A stretch of DNA of 49,313 bases from Acidobacteria bacterium RIFCSPLOWO2_12_FULL_67_14b (GCA_001768615.1 MELE01000092.1:1-49313); one strand, 5' to 3'. Shown: positions 8,244 through 18,200, counted from the stretch's first letter. Translations and numbers: made by a program. Notes: generated from the letters alone by a model not told the origin.

Positions 8244-8691
8244 GCTCCGCTTCGTGCGGGAGCTCGTCGGCCATCAGGTGCGCTTTCTGATTGTCGGGCT
8301 CTCGGCCGCAGCGTTGCAGGGTGCGCCGGTCGTGACGCAGGATGTCGACCTATGGTTCGCCAGCCTTGATGATCCCAACCTGACCGCAGCACTCAAGCAG
8401 GTCGGTGGCGCATATGTTCCGCCGACGGTCTACACGCCCCCGATGCTCGCCGGAGAGGGACTCGAGTTGTTCGACATCGTGCTCCGCATGCAGGGACTCG
8501 AGAGCTTCGATGAAGAATGGGCGAACGCGATCGAGTTGACGGTGGGCGATGTCGTGACCAGGGTCCTCCCCCTGACACGAATCCTGGCCAGCAAGCGAGC
8601 TGCGGATCGCCCGAAGGATCGGCTGGTCGTGCCGGTGCTTGAAGAGGTTGTCGCCCTGCAGGCCGCGCGGTCCGGCGGTACTGGCACCTGA
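8212..8691 (+). CDS. Minimal nucleotidyltransferase-like protein (DUF6036/AbiEii-like)
   Basis: 159 residues from a GTG start. The N-terminal part holds the nucleotidyltransferase pattern: a small-residue turn (IVGLSAAALQG) followed by TQDVDLWF, the D-x-D metal-binding pair. The rest (ELFDIVLRMQGLESFDEEWANAIEL, then VLPLTRILASKRAADRPKD) resembles the C-terminal part of DUF6036-type proteins, where a Lys and Asp near the end line the active site. Such genes usually act with a small upstream partner, as here. Actual targets (tRNA, nucleotide, partner protein) are unknown. An ordinary nucleotidyl transfer enzyme cannot be excluded. Confidence 0.7.
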   Translation: MAELPPFTERELRFVRELVGHQVRFLIVGLSAAALQGAPVVTQDVDLWFASLDDPNLTAALKQVGGAYVPPTVYTPPMLAGEGLELFDIVLRMQGLESFDEEWANAIELTVGDVVTRVLPLTRILASKRAADRPKDRLVVPVLEEVVALQAARSGGTGT

Positions 8692-8836
8692 GGTGATCGA
8701 TCTGCTCCTCGCCGAACTCCGCATCGTGATGCGGCAGACGCGAACCACGACGATCGATCAAATCGGCCCGCAGTTCGTGATGGAGGGGCGCGGCCCGATC
8801 ATGACCCGCCACAATGCACTGGGCTTCGGCCTCTAG
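8684..8836 (+). pseudogene. Probable C-terminal remnant of FMN-dependent alpha-hydroxy-acid dehydrogenase
   Basis: After the nucleotidyltransferase stop, another frame reads APEVIDLLLAELRIVMRQ, then TRTTTIDQIGPQFVMEGRG. This is the pattern of the last helices of lactate/glycolate oxidase-like enzymes (V-x-x-L-x-x-E-L-x-x-x-M-x-x-x-x-x-x-x-I-x-x-I). No barrel, FMN site or catalytic histidine is present upstream, so only a tail of about 45 residues remains. Its TAG overlaps the stop of the convergent gene. It may be debris from insertion of the preceding gene pair. Recognition is by eye from a short stretch. Confidence 0.35.
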
Positions 8837-9753
8837 CGCCCGCCCGTGGTGCGGGGGGCGTCGCTCCCGACCGTCACCTTGACGATGGCCGTCGTCCAGC
8901 AGCAGGCCGCGCCGCCGCCGCCGTTGCCGGAGTAGTCGTTCGCCGTGACGTGAAGCATGTACTCGCCGGGCTGACTGAACGTGACCGTCGTCGACGCCTT
9001 GCCGGAGAAGGGCTGGTCGGGCTTGCCGCCCTTGAGCGCCGTCATCTTCGCCCGCGGCTCCGCGATCGTCACCGCTCCGGGACCGCGGTACTTGGAAATG
9101 ACCAACTCCACGGGTGAGGGCGCGTTGTTCATCGGCGTGTTGGCGCCGCTCGAGTACTGAGCGTCGTCGTCGGCAGCCAGGTCCAGCGGCATCGGGATGC
9201 CGGCCGTCGCGGTCCGGGAGATGGCCTTCGCGATCGTCCCCAGCGGCCCGGTAAACGACGCGCCCTGCGGCTCGAAGCGCAGCACGGGCGGCAGGTTGTA
9301 GCCGTGCGGGCCCTGCTCGGACGCCTGCATCGGCGAGATGTTGTAGTCCGGGCTCATGTAGAACGGGACCTTCGACGTGACGCCGTTCACCGTGAGCGAC
9401 CAGGTCAGCTTCTGGGTCTTCGCGAATTCCTTCGGGACGGTGTAGACGAACATGCCATAGCGGCGGCCCGTCAGAAGATGCGTGGGCTGTCCCATGTCGG
9501 GGTTGCCGGGCGTGAACTGGTTGTTCGGCCCGAGCGGCACGTCGACTTCCGACGCGGTGTTGCGGTTGAAGTAGCCGATCAGGAACGTGTGCGTGCCGTC
9601 GGGGTTGTCGAACCAACCCTCGAAGGCCGGGGTCACGCTCGCGCCAAATCCCTTCGGTGGCGTGCTCGGCAACAACGTCTGGGCCGAGACCATCGCACCG
9701 CCGGCGGCGAGCGCCAGCAGGGCACAGAATCGCAGGACGCGTGGTCGGTTCAT
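8833..9753 (-). CDS. Secreted hypothetical protein paired with copper monooxygenase fusion
   Basis: 306 residues with a signal peptide (MNRPRVLRFCALLALAAGG, cleavage near VSAQ). No family is recognised with certainty. The body looks beta-rich: TPAFEGWFDNPDGTHTFLIGYFNRN, GPNNQFTPGNPDMGQPTHLLTGRR and FVYTVPKEF. The C-terminal part has an Ig-like flavour (TVTFSQPGEYMLHVTANDYSGNGG) and a CC pair (AACCWTT). The start ATG overlaps the stop of the cytochrome/copper monooxygenase fusion as ATGA, so the two are co-translated and likely work together in the periplasm. The open frame continues upstream, but the ATGA coupling and signal peptide fix this start. Confidence 0.75.
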   Translation of the reverse strand: MNRPRVLRFCALLALAAGGAMVSAQTLLPSTPPKGFGASVTPAFEGWFDNPDGTHTFLIGYFNRNTASEVDVPLGPNNQFTPGNPDMGQPTHLLTGRRYGMFVYTVPKEFAKTQKLTWSLTVNGVTSKVPFYMSPDYNISPMQASEQGPHGYNLPPVLRFEPQGASFTGPLGTIAKAISRTATAGIPMPLDLAADDDAQYSSGANTPMNNAPSPVELVISKYRGPGAVTIAEPRAKMTALKGGKPDQPFSGKASTTVTFSQPGEYMLHVTANDYSGNGGGGAACCWTTAIVKVTVGSDAPRTTGGR

Positions 9754-11144
9754 CGCTGTCTCTCCGTCGTGGCGGGCCTCTTGTGGTCCGCCAGCCACTG
9801 CTCGTACTCCGCGTCGGTCAGGTAGACCACGTTCATCCAGGCGTGCGCCATTTCGTCCACGGTACGGTCGCCGTAGCCGACCCATTGATCGGGATCGGGG
9901 TTGCTCTTGTTGTTCTTCGTGTTGTCGTACCACGCCGTCACGTGGATGATCGTCCCTTTCGGGAACGCCGGCGCCGCGTCGTCGGCGTAGATGTAGTTGG
10001 TCATCCAGTTGAAGTTGAAGTCCGACACGTAGCTGATGACCTGCGTCGACCCGTTCGACAGAATCGCTTCGACCATCATGGCCTTGCCGCGCAGGTGGAA
10101 ATGCGGCTGGAAGTTGGTGATGATCGTGTGCTCTCTCAGCACCGTGAAGCCTTCGGTGTGCGACACCTGGTTCGGCGGAATGTCGAGGGCGCCGGGGCCG
10201 TTCTTGAGGCCGCTGAACCCGATCAGGTAACTGCGCTTCTTCGGTTCCTGGCCTTTCGGATAGAGCCAGATGCCGAGCTCGGCGCCGGACGTAATGTCTT
10301 CGCCGGCGGCGTGGATGTGGTTGTCCCACGAGATCTTCTCGCCCGGCATGATCAGCTTGCCCGTGCCATCCATGAACCGGTCGTAGCCCTTGCCGATGGC
10401 CCACTCCATCAGCTGCTGACGGCGGTTGACGCGATCGTCCACCGTGGGGTTGGCGGCGACGCCGCCGAAGCCGCGGCCGGTGCCCGTGTTGACGGCGTCC
10501 ACGTTCTGCGGGCTGAGCACCTGGTAGGCGATCGAGTGGTGTAGGATTTTGCGGCCGGCGAGGTTGGACGGACGGATCTCCACCATCCGGACCCACCGCG
10601 GCTCCGTGATCGGGATGTCGACCAGCGGACGCCACCACGCGTCCTGGTGCAGGGCCGGCATCGTTTGATCCGGGGTCTTGATGACGAGGTCGGGCGGGCC
10701 GAAGCCGTCTCGTTCCGCCTGCCAATAAAGGCCCGCGGCCGGCGGCCGGATCGCGGGCATGTCGGCGGGGTTGCCCCGCGGCGCTCCCTGATCCACCCAG
10801 GTGGTGATGGTCTCGATCTCGGCGTCGCTGAGCGACATGTCGTTCTTGAACTTGCGGACGCCCACGCTCCGGTCGATGTGCCACGGCGGCATCTGGCGCG
10901 TCGACACGCGGGCGCGGATCGATTTCGCCCATGGACGCGCCTCGTCAAACGTCATGAGCGACATCGGCGCGATCGAGCCCGGCTCGTGGCACGACTGGCA
11001 CTTCGCCTGGAAGATCGGCGCGACGTGCTTCGAGAACGTGACGGTCTCCGGCGGCTCCGCGGCAATCGCCACGCCATGCATTTCGAGCAGCCCGCAGGCG
11101 GCCAGCGCCGCCAACCCCACGTGAAGCTTCCTTCCTGGCATCAT
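9750..11144 (-). CDS. Cytochrome c - copper type II monooxygenase-like fusion
   Basis: 464 residues. A signal peptide is followed by a cytochrome c domain with CQSCH near 48-52 and the phrases PMSLMTFDEARPWAKSI and MPPWH. The C-terminal part resembles the copper type II ascorbate-dependent monooxygenase (PHM/DBH) fold, with histidine-rich strands HHSIAY, HIHAAGE and HFHLRGK as candidate copper ligands. The substrate is unknown. The heme domain could deliver electrons in place of ascorbate (inference). The start is ATG-ATG at 11144/11141 after AAGGGAG. The stop is coupled to the next gene. A paralogue lies at 45.4-46.8 kb. Confidence 0.82.
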   Translation of the reverse strand: MMPGRKLHVGLAALAACGLLEMHGVAIAAEPPETVTFSKHVAPIFQAKCQSCHEPGSIAPMSLMTFDEARPWAKSIRARVSTRQMPPWHIDRSVGVRKFKNDMSLSDAEIETITTWVDQGAPRGNPADMPAIRPPAAGLYWQAERDGFGPPDLVIKTPDQTMPALHQDAWWRPLVDIPITEPRWVRMVEIRPSNLAGRKILHHSIAYQVLSPQNVDAVNTGTGRGFGGVAANPTVDDRVNRRQQLMEWAIGKGYDRFMDGTGKLIMPGEKISWDNHIHAAGEDITSGAELGIWLYPKGQEPKKRSYLIGFSGLKNGPGALDIPPNQVSHTEGFTVLREHTIITNFQPHFHLRGKAMMVEAILSNGSTQVISYVSDFNFNWMTNYIYADDAAPAFPKGTIIHVTAWYDNTKNNKSNPDPDQWVGYGDRTVDEMAHAWMNVVYLTDAEYEQWLADHKRPATTERQR

Positions 11145-11291
11145 GAGCTCCCTTCGCAGCACGGATGGACGTTGACGGACCCGAATTGCTACCGGCAGCA
11201 AGCAAATCTTGTGCCGCGTGATCTCAAGGAGGCGAGCGGGAATGCTGGGAAACCCATGCGTGGGCCGCGAGATTTCTCGCAGGCGTGCGGA

Positions 11292-12395
11292 TTATTTCCC
11301 GAGCGACGCCTGGAATTCCGCGAAGGAACGCTGGATGCGATGCACGAACGCGGCCTCGAAGTCGATGCCCTCCCCGAGATCGCGCAGCAGGTTGGCCACC
11401 GCGGCGCCGCCGGCCTCGTCGAGCAGCGCGCGAGCCGCGAGCGCGCTCGCCGCGTACGCCACTGTCGCGTCGTTGCCGTTCAACTTTCCGAAAGGGCCGG
11501 CTAGCACCGTCAGGGAGGGCACCGACCTGGCCTTCGCCACCCGCTGCTGAGCCCAGGAAAGGTCGTCGCTTTCGAGCACGGCGGCCAATCCTTCGTTCAA
11601 CCAGGTTGGCAGGCTCCGCGTCGCCAGCGATCGGATCAGCGCGTGCGCGAACTCGTGCGCGAGCACGCGGTCGAGCTCCTCGCCCTGGTCGAGCGCGCCG
11701 CGCATCGGCACGCGGATGGTGCCGTCGTAGGCGCCGGCCGCCCACGACGGCGACCGCGTGATGTCGCGGAACTGCTCGCCGCTGTACAGCACGACCGGGA
11801 CCGACCTGGTCGGGAACGCGCCGAACACATCGCAGATGCGCCAGAACGCGCGGTCGAGCGCCTCGAGCGCCTTCGACGCCATGTCGGCGTCTTCGGGCCC
11901 CTCGAACGACACCGTGAAGTGATCGCCGACGGCCAGCCGCATGCGCTCATGCAGCTCCATCTCCCGCTTCCACCGCGCAAGCGTGTCGCGCACCGCCGGA
12001 TCCTCCGGCCACTCGGCGACGACCACCTCGAAGAGGCTGATGGCGCCCTGGAAGTCCTGCTGGCGCCGCAGGACCTGCGCCAGTTGCGCCCGCGCCGCGG
12101 TGAGTCGCGGATCGAGGGCGAGTGCCTGTTCGAGCGCGGCCTTCGCATCGGCATCACGACGTTGCAGGAACGCGGCCAGCCCGGCGCCGAAATGGAGCCG
12201 CGCGTTTTTCGGATCGAGCACGATGGCGGCCTTGAACGTATCGGCGGCCGCCTGCGCCTGCCCGGCCTTGATGGCCGCCCAGCCGTCCTGCTCCAGCATC
12301 CCGGCTCGGGGGCTGTTCTGGGCGGCGGCGGGCCCCGAGCCCAACACCAGGACGGCGGCCACTGCGAGAGACGAACGAATCATGAGGCCCATCAT
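11292..12395 (-). CDS. TPR protein with gluzincin (peptidase MA-like) domain
   Basis: 367 residues. Signal peptide (LAVAAVLVLGSGPAAAQ), then about three TPR-like helical pairs (residues 30-135; AAADTFKAAIVLDPKNARLHF and following). A C-terminal zinc peptidase-like domain has HEFAH near 244-248 and the downstream glutamate in WLNEGLA, the arrangement of peptidase MA/gluzincin proteins. It is probably a periplasmic metallopeptidase or a peptidase-like scaffold; the target is unknown. Several ATGs are possible (12395, 12392, 12383); none has a strong ribosome site, and the gene begins only eight bases after the MutS-like gene stop, suggesting co-transcription. Confidence 0.8.
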   Translation of the reverse strand: MMGLMIRSSLAVAAVLVLGSGPAAAQNSPRAGMLEQDGWAAIKAGQAQAAADTFKAAIVLDPKNARLHFGAGLAAFLQRRDADAKAALEQALALDPRLTAARAQLAQVLRRQQDFQGAISLFEVVVAEWPEDPAVRDTLARWKREMELHERMRLAVGDHFTVSFEGPEDADMASKALEALDRAFWRICDVFGAFPTRSVPVVLYSGEQFRDITRSPSWAAGAYDGTIRVPMRGALDQGEELDRVLAHEFAHALIRSLATRSLPTWLNEGLAAVLESDDLSWAQQRVAKARSVPSLTVLAGPFGKLNGNDATVAYAASALAARALLDEAGGAAVANLLRDLGEGIDFEAAFVHRIQRSFAEFQASLGK

Positions 12396-12402
12396 AAATG
12401 CA

Positions 12403-14199
12403 TCACACGTCGAGGCCGATCATCCGCATCAGCTCGAGCGCGTTGCTGTGCGTGATGATCCCGTCGCGGATCTTGTAGTCGAACCGCATCTGGCCGTCTT
12501 CCACATGATCCTGCAGGTGGACGTTGCGGACCTCGCCCGGAAACATCGCGGCAATCTCGGTAAGCGCGAGGTCGTGGGTCGTGATCATGCCGATGGCCCG
12601 TCTCGCCAGCAACATGCGGACCAGGCCCTCCGCCGCAATGCGGCGGTCCTTCGAGTTGGTGCCGCTCAAAAGCTCGTCGAAGAGGAAGATCACGCGCCTT
12701 GGGCTGTCGAGCAGGTCGCAGACGAGCCGGAGGCGCAGCGCTTCGGTATAGAAACCGGATCGTCCTTCGCGCAGCGAATCGGTGTGACGCAGGCATGTGC
12801 CCACCGACACGGGCGTGAGCCGCAATCGCGACGCGAGCACGGGCGCGCCGGCGAGCGCCAGCACGGTGTTGAGCCCCACCGTCCGCATCAGCGTGCTCTT
12901 GCCGGACATGTTGGAGCCGCTGACGATCAGTACCGACGCATGGCCTGGCCCCAGGCCGACGGTGTTGGCGACCGCGGTCGCGGCAGGGATGAGCGGGTGG
13001 GCGAGATCGACGCCGTCGAAGATGGCGTCGCCGCCCTCGACGAACTCCGGGAATGGATCCGCGGGATGCTCGAACGCATAGCCGGCAATCGAGAGGAGCG
13101 CCTCCATCTCCCCGACCGCATCGACCCAGCCGCGAACCTGCGCGCCATGACGGGCCTTCCACGATTCCGCCGCGAACGCCACCTGCAGCGTGAACAGCGC
13201 GGGGATCTCGAGCAGCCGCGCGAAAACGTTGTGCCGGGAATCGGTCCAGTCCGACACACGTGCCAGCCGGGCGACACCCACCGATGCCGCCGCCGCGTTC
13301 CCGCCGCCGTTCAATCGCGCGGCGAGCGCCGACAGGGCCGCGTCGTCGAACCGTTCGCGTTCGATCTCGGCGATCACCCGCCACAACAGGTCCAGGCCCG
13401 CCGACTCGGTGGCCGACGACAGTCCGTCGACGACGGCGTTGGCGGGCTTGAAGAGCCACCAGAGGACTGCGAGATCGATCGGGGCGAGGAAGGCCATCGG
13501 CAGCGCGCTGCCGCCGAACAGAACGACAACCACCGTGGCGGCAAACGCCAGTGCCAGCAGCACGGCGATCGGCCTGACCCACCGCGGCACCGCGGACCGC
13601 GCCTCGGCCCACGCGATCAGCCGATCGGCCTCGATCCGCCGATGCTCGCCGGCGTTGACCACGGCGATGCGTTCCCGGAGATCGATCCGGGGCCGCAGTC
13701 CGACAATGCGCGCGTGCCGTTCGCGGATCGCGGGCGGCTCGCCGGCCGACGACAGCCACGACGCCAGCCGGGCCTCGCCCATCGGCGTCCGCGCGCCCGA
13801 CAAGAGCTGAAACAGGCTGCCACGGCCGAACACGTCGAGGTCGTCGGCATACGGATGGTCGCTGTTGCGGAAGCGATCGCCGGTGGCGCCGGTGGTGCCC
13901 ACCCAGCGGTCCTCGATGCGCGCGATGCCGTCGGCATAGAACCGCACGGCCGCCTCGGCGCGGGTCATCGCCCGGATCGTCAGCTCGTGCCACACCGCGA
14001 GCGCGAGGTATGCCGCCACCAGGGCCACCCAGACCGTCAGGCTGGGATCGCCGCCGAGCGTGACCGCGCCATAGACAATCGCGCCGAGGAAGATCGCGAC
14101 TTTCGCGTTGCCGAGGCGAACGTGCACGCGCTCGCGTTCGGCGACCATGGTTTGCCGCTGCGCGAGCCGCTCAGAGTATGCCTCGACTGGTGATGACAC
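12403..14199 (-). CDS. Membrane-anchored MutS-like ATPase
   Basis: 598 residues from GTG. The C-terminal third is a MutS-family ABC ATPase: Walker A GSNMSGKST near 428-436, FLFDELLSGTNSKDR (Walker B with the following signature) and ITTHD. The mismatch-recognition domain of true MutS is missing. Instead the N-terminal half has hydrophobic pairs (VAIFLGAIVYGAV, VWVALVAAYLALAV, then IAVLLALAFAATVVVVL and a second stretch), so it is a membrane protein. The middle keeps the lever/clamp-like helices (LLEIPALFTLQ). This matches the MutS-related membrane proteins seen in many bacteria, whose role is not known; classical mismatch repair is unlikely. Confidence 0.85.
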   Translation of the reverse strand: MSSPVEAYSERLAQRQTMVAERERVHVRLGNAKVAIFLGAIVYGAVTLGGDPSLTVWVALVAAYLALAVWHELTIRAMTRAEAAVRFYADGIARIEDRWVGTTGATGDRFRNSDHPYADDLDVFGRGSLFQLLSGARTPMGEARLASWLSSAGEPPAIRERHARIVGLRPRIDLRERIAVVNAGEHRRIEADRLIAWAEARSAVPRWVRPIAVLLALAFAATVVVVLFGGSALPMAFLAPIDLAVLWWLFKPANAVVDGLSSATESAGLDLLWRVIAEIERERFDDAALSALAARLNGGGNAAAASVGVARLARVSDWTDSRHNVFARLLEIPALFTLQVAFAAESWKARHGAQVRGWVDAVGEMEALLSIAGYAFEHPADPFPEFVEGGDAIFDGVDLAHPLIPAATAVANTVGLGPGHASVLIVSGSNMSGKSTLMRTVGLNTVLALAGAPVLASRLRLTPVSVGTCLRHTDSLREGRSGFYTEALRLRLVCDLLDSPRRVIFLFDELLSGTNSKDRRIAAEGLVRMLLARRAIGMITTHDLALTEIAAMFPGEVRNVHLQDHVEDGQMRFDYKIRDGIITHSNALELMRMIGLDV

Positions 14200-14250
14200 A
14201 CCTGCATCATACCCATCAACCGTTGGCGGCCGGGCGACACAAGGCGGGCT

Positions 14251-14275
14251 GCGGAGGCCAGTACCTGGCCTCCGC
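14251..14275 (-). repeat. Perfect hairpin between lipoprotein and MutS-like genes
   Basis: GCGGAGGCCAG (14251-14261) and CTGGCCTCCGC (14265-14275) form an 11-bp perfect stem with a three-base loop, 16 bases past the stop of the minus-strand lipoprotein gene. No T-run follows on the minus strand. It may pause or end transcription or be a dispersed palindrome. Confidence 0.6.
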
Positions 14276-14290
14276 CCGTATAAGGAGGGA

Positions 14291-15097
14291 CTATCTCGTG
14301 CGGATGATGAGCGGGTCTGTCAAAGACACTTTCAACGTGCGTCCGGACGCGAGACGGATCTCGTCGCCATCTGTGGCCAGCACCACGGCGGTTCCGCCGC
14401 CGGCGCCAACCGCAGTTCCAATAGCGGCGCCCTTCTTGCCGCCCGTAATCGCGCCCACAATCGCGCCGGCCGCCGCGCCGATGCCGATCTTCACGGCATC
14501 CTCTTTCTTCGTGCCCTCGGCGCGATAGAAGAACGGCTTTGTGGAAATGTCGTAGGTGACCGGTCCGACCTGCAGGCGCGTGAACGCGAAGCCCAGCTCG
14601 GCGCGGCCCTTGATCTTTCCGGATTCCTGGACGCTCGTCACGTGGCCGAGCAGCGTGCTGCCCGCCGGGACCACCGTGACCTCGTCGATGACGACGGGAG
14701 ACGACACCGTGCCGCGCACCGCATCCTCGACGCGGCTCGTGTCGGACGCGAGCGACGTGTTCAGCTCGACGTCGAGGCTCGTGCTGTCCGGAATCGTGAG
14801 GGTCCGCGCGCGCGTGGCTGCCGCCGGCGCATCATCCGCGGGCGTGACGCGTTTGACTTCCTTCACGCTGGTGCGCGCGATCTCGGTCCTCGCGGTCCCG
14901 CGATCGCCGGTGAGCGTGATCAGTTCGGGTTCAACCTTGGCGATCTTGCCTCGCACCAGCGTGCCGTCCTGCGTGACGACGGTCACCTCGGTGCCTTCCG
15001 GCATCTTCTCGACGGCCTCGGTCCGGGTGCAGGCCAGGCCCATCAGGGCGGTGAGCGCGCAGCCGGTCAGAAACAGTCCCATTCGTGTTGCTGTCAT
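14291..15097 (-). CDS. Glycine-zipper envelope lipoprotein
   Basis: 268 residues. The N-terminus has a signal peptide with a canonical lipobox L-T-G-C (Cys13) and a second candidate cysteine at GLACT, so a lipoprotein is likely. The middle is beta-rich and starts with TEVTVVTQDGTLVRGKIAKV, a small SH3-like pattern. The C-terminal part contains a glycine zipper (AAAGAIVGAITGGKKGAAIG, then TAVGAGGG) typical of membrane-inserting or stabilising segments. The start at 15097 is supported by GAGG upstream; the open frame extends further but without signal. Divergent from the sortilin-like gene, with 159 bases between them in which I see no clear promoter. Function unknown. Confidence 0.78.
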   Translation of the reverse strand: MTATRMGLFLTGCALTALMGLACTRTEAVEKMPEGTEVTVVTQDGTLVRGKIAKVEPELITLTGDRGTARTEIARTSVKEVKRVTPADDAPAAATRARTLTIPDSTSLDVELNTSLASDTSRVEDAVRGTVSSPVVIDEVTVVPAGSTLLGHVTSVQESGKIKGRAELGFAFTRLQVGPVTYDISTKPFFYRAEGTKKEDAVKIGIGAAAGAIVGAITGGKKGAAIGTAVGAGGGTAVVLATDGDEIRLASGRTLKVSLTDPLIIRTR

Positions 15098-15256
15098 GAA
15101 TGCCTCGCCCCATCCAACAGCAAGGGCCATGCCGGGATTTCTGTGTCGGAAACCTCGGGACTTGGCATTCGCCGCCTCACCTGAGCCGGCAAACAACCCT
15201 AACTGTGAAGAATCATTCCCTCTTTGATAGACTTTCGTTTTTGGGAGGTTTCCACC

Positions 15257-18200
15257 ATGACGCTCCTGCGCTCGCGGTTTCGGCTCCTCTCGGCGTCCGC
15301 CGCCCTCTCAGCTCTGCTGTTCACCGGTCATGTCGACGCGCTAGTGGCGACGCTCCGGGCCCAGACCGCGACCATCAATCCGGCGCTGCTCGACGCCTAT
15401 CGCTGGCGCAGCATCGGGCCCAACCGCGGCGGGCGATCGATCGCCGTTGCGGGCGTCAAGGGCCGTCCGCGCGAGGCCTACTTCGGCGCCGTCGGCGGCG
15501 GGCTCTGGAAGACGACCAACGCCGGCAACGACTGGGCGCCGGTCACCGACGGGCTCATCACCAGTTCCTCGGTCGGCGCGGTGGCCGTCTCCGAGTCGAA
15601 TCCCGACGTCGTCTATATCGGGATGGGCGAATCCTGCATCCGCGGCAACATCATGCCGGGCGACGGCGTCTACAAGTCCAGCGACGCGGGCAAGACGTGG
15701 AACCACGTCGGCTTCCGCAACTCGGATGCGATTGCGAAGATCCGCATCCACCCCACCAACCCCGACATCGCCTACGTGGCGAGCTTCGGTGTGTACTACG
15801 GGCCAAGCGAAGAGCGCGGCGTCTTCAAGACCACCGACGGCGGCAAGACGTGGAAGCGCACGCTGTTCAAGGACACCAAGACCGGCGCGGTTGACATCGC
15901 GATCGACACGAAGAACCCGAATGTGCTGTTTGCCGCCCTGTGGGAGGCGTACCGCCTCGAGTACCAGATGTCGAGCGGCGGCCCCGGCAGCGGCCTTTAC
16001 AAGTCGACCGACGGCGGCGAGACCTGGACCGACATCACGCGCAACCCGGGCATGCCGCAGGGCATGGTCGGCCGCATCGGTGTGGCGCTGACGGCCGCGG
16101 ATTCCACCCGCGTCTACGCCCTGATCGAGAACGAGAACGGCGGCCTCTTCGTGTCGGACGACGCCGGCGCCTCGTGGAAGCTGATGAACCCGTCACGCAC
16201 GATTCGTCAACGCGCGTTTTACTACACGCACGTCTTCGGCGATCCCAGCAACAAGGACGTCGTCTACATGCAGAACACGGGGCTCTTCCGATCGAGCGAT
16301 GGCGGCAAGACCACCGCGCCGGTCGGCCAGGGGACCCACGGCGACCATCACGACCTGTGGGTCGATCCGGACGATCCCAACCACCTCGTCGACGGCAACG
16401 ACGGCGGCGGCGCCATCACCTACAACGTCAACGAGCGCGTGCCGAACTGGAGCGCCGAGGACTTCCCGACCGCCCAGTGGTATCACGTGATCACGACCGC
16501 GCACCTGCCCTTCCATGTGTGCGGCTCGCAGCAGGACAACAGCACGCTGTGCGTGCCGAGCAACACCAATCTTGGCGGCGGCGGGGGCGGCGGTAACGCG
16601 CCGGTGGCGCCATATCCGGCCGGCGGCGGCGAGCCCGGTTACATCGCGCCGCATGCGACGGACCCTGACGTCTTCTTCGCCGGCACCAACAACGGTTCGT
16701 TCCTGACGCGGCTGAACCGCCGCACCGGCGAGTACAAGGAAGTGGGCGCCTACCCGCGCTTCTTCTCGGGCGAGGCGTCGAAAGACGTGAAGGAACGCTG
16801 GCAGTGGACCTATCCGATTATCTTCTCGTACGTCGATCCGAACGTCCTCTACGCCAGCTCGCAGCGCGTGTGGAAGACCATCAACGGCGGCGATACCTGG
16901 GAGGCAATCAGCGGCGACCTGACCCGTCACGATCCGAAGACCATGCAGGATTCGGGCGGCCCGATCACGCACGACATGAACAGCCCCGAGATCTACGCCA
17001 CAGTGTTCGCGCTGGCGCCCGGCAAGAAGGACGTCAACGTGATTTGGGCGGGATCGGATGACGGCCTCGTGCACGTGACGCGCGATCACGGCAAGTCGTG
17101 GGTCAACGTCACGCCGGCGGAGATGCCCGACCTCGGACGCGTGAGCCAGCTCGATGGCTCGTCGTTCGACAACGGCGCGGCCTACATGGCGGTCAAGAAG
17201 ATGCTGCTCGGCGATCGATCGCCGTACATCTTCCGCACGAAGGACTACGGGAAGACGTGGACGAAGATCGTCAACGGCCTGCCGGCCGGCGACTACGTGC
17301 ACACCGTCCGCGAAGACACCGTACGCCGCGGCCTGCTCTACGCCGGCACCCAGCACGGCGTCTACATTTCCTACAACGACGGCGACCAGTGGCTGAAGTT
17401 CAGCAGCGGGCTGCCCGACGTGCCGATCGCCGATTTGGTGGTCGAAGACAACGCGCTTGCGATCGCGACGCACGGCCGATCCTTCTACGTGATGGACGAC
17501 ATTGCCGCGCTGCGGCAGTTCGGCCTGGCGCCGCTCACCGACGTGGCGGTGTTCAAGCCTGCGAATGCGACGCGCGGGCTCGATCGCCCGATCGTCAGCT
17601 ACTTCCTGAAGTCGCAGCCCAGGACGCTGACCATCGACTTCCTCGATGCGAAAGGTCAGGTGGTGCGATCGATCAACGGCCAGCCTCCCCCGGCGGCCGG
17701 CGCCGCGCCCGCGGGCGGCGGTGGTGGCGGTGGCGGCGGTTTCGGCGGCCCGCAGAGTGCGCCGATGGAGGCCGGACTGAATCGCTACACGTGGGACCTC
17801 AACTCAACGGGCGTGGTCACGTTCCCGGGGATGATCCTGTGGGGCGCCACGCAGAACGGCCCCACCGTGCTACCGGGCGGCTACCAGGTGCGGCTGACGG
17901 CCGACGGGGTCACGCAGGCGCAGTCGTTCCAGGTCCTGAAGCACCCGCTCCGTCCGATCAGCGACGCGGACCTGCAGTATCAGTGGACCCTGGCCGGCCG
18001 CATCCGCGACAAGGTGAATGAGGCGAACCTGGCGGTGATCAAGATCCGGCGCATCAAGACCGACATTGCCGAGCGCATCAAGGACGCGCCGGCGGAAGTC
18101 CGGTCAGCGGGCGAGCAGCTGACGAAGGCGCTCGTGGCGGTGGAGGAAGAGGTCTACCAGGTGAAGAACCAGAGCGGCCAGGATCCGCTGAACTTCCCGA

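Noticed and set aside
8833-10932. Fusion of the secreted protein with an upstream frame (699 residues)
   Set aside because: The upstream part is a shadow of the cytochrome fusion; the ATGA overlap and signal peptide at 9753 define the start.
11224-11291. Terminator after the TPR-peptidase gene (GCGAGA/TCTCGC and CCCA/TGGG hairpins)
   Set aside because: Short stems and no T-run; not distinguishable from chance in GC-rich DNA.
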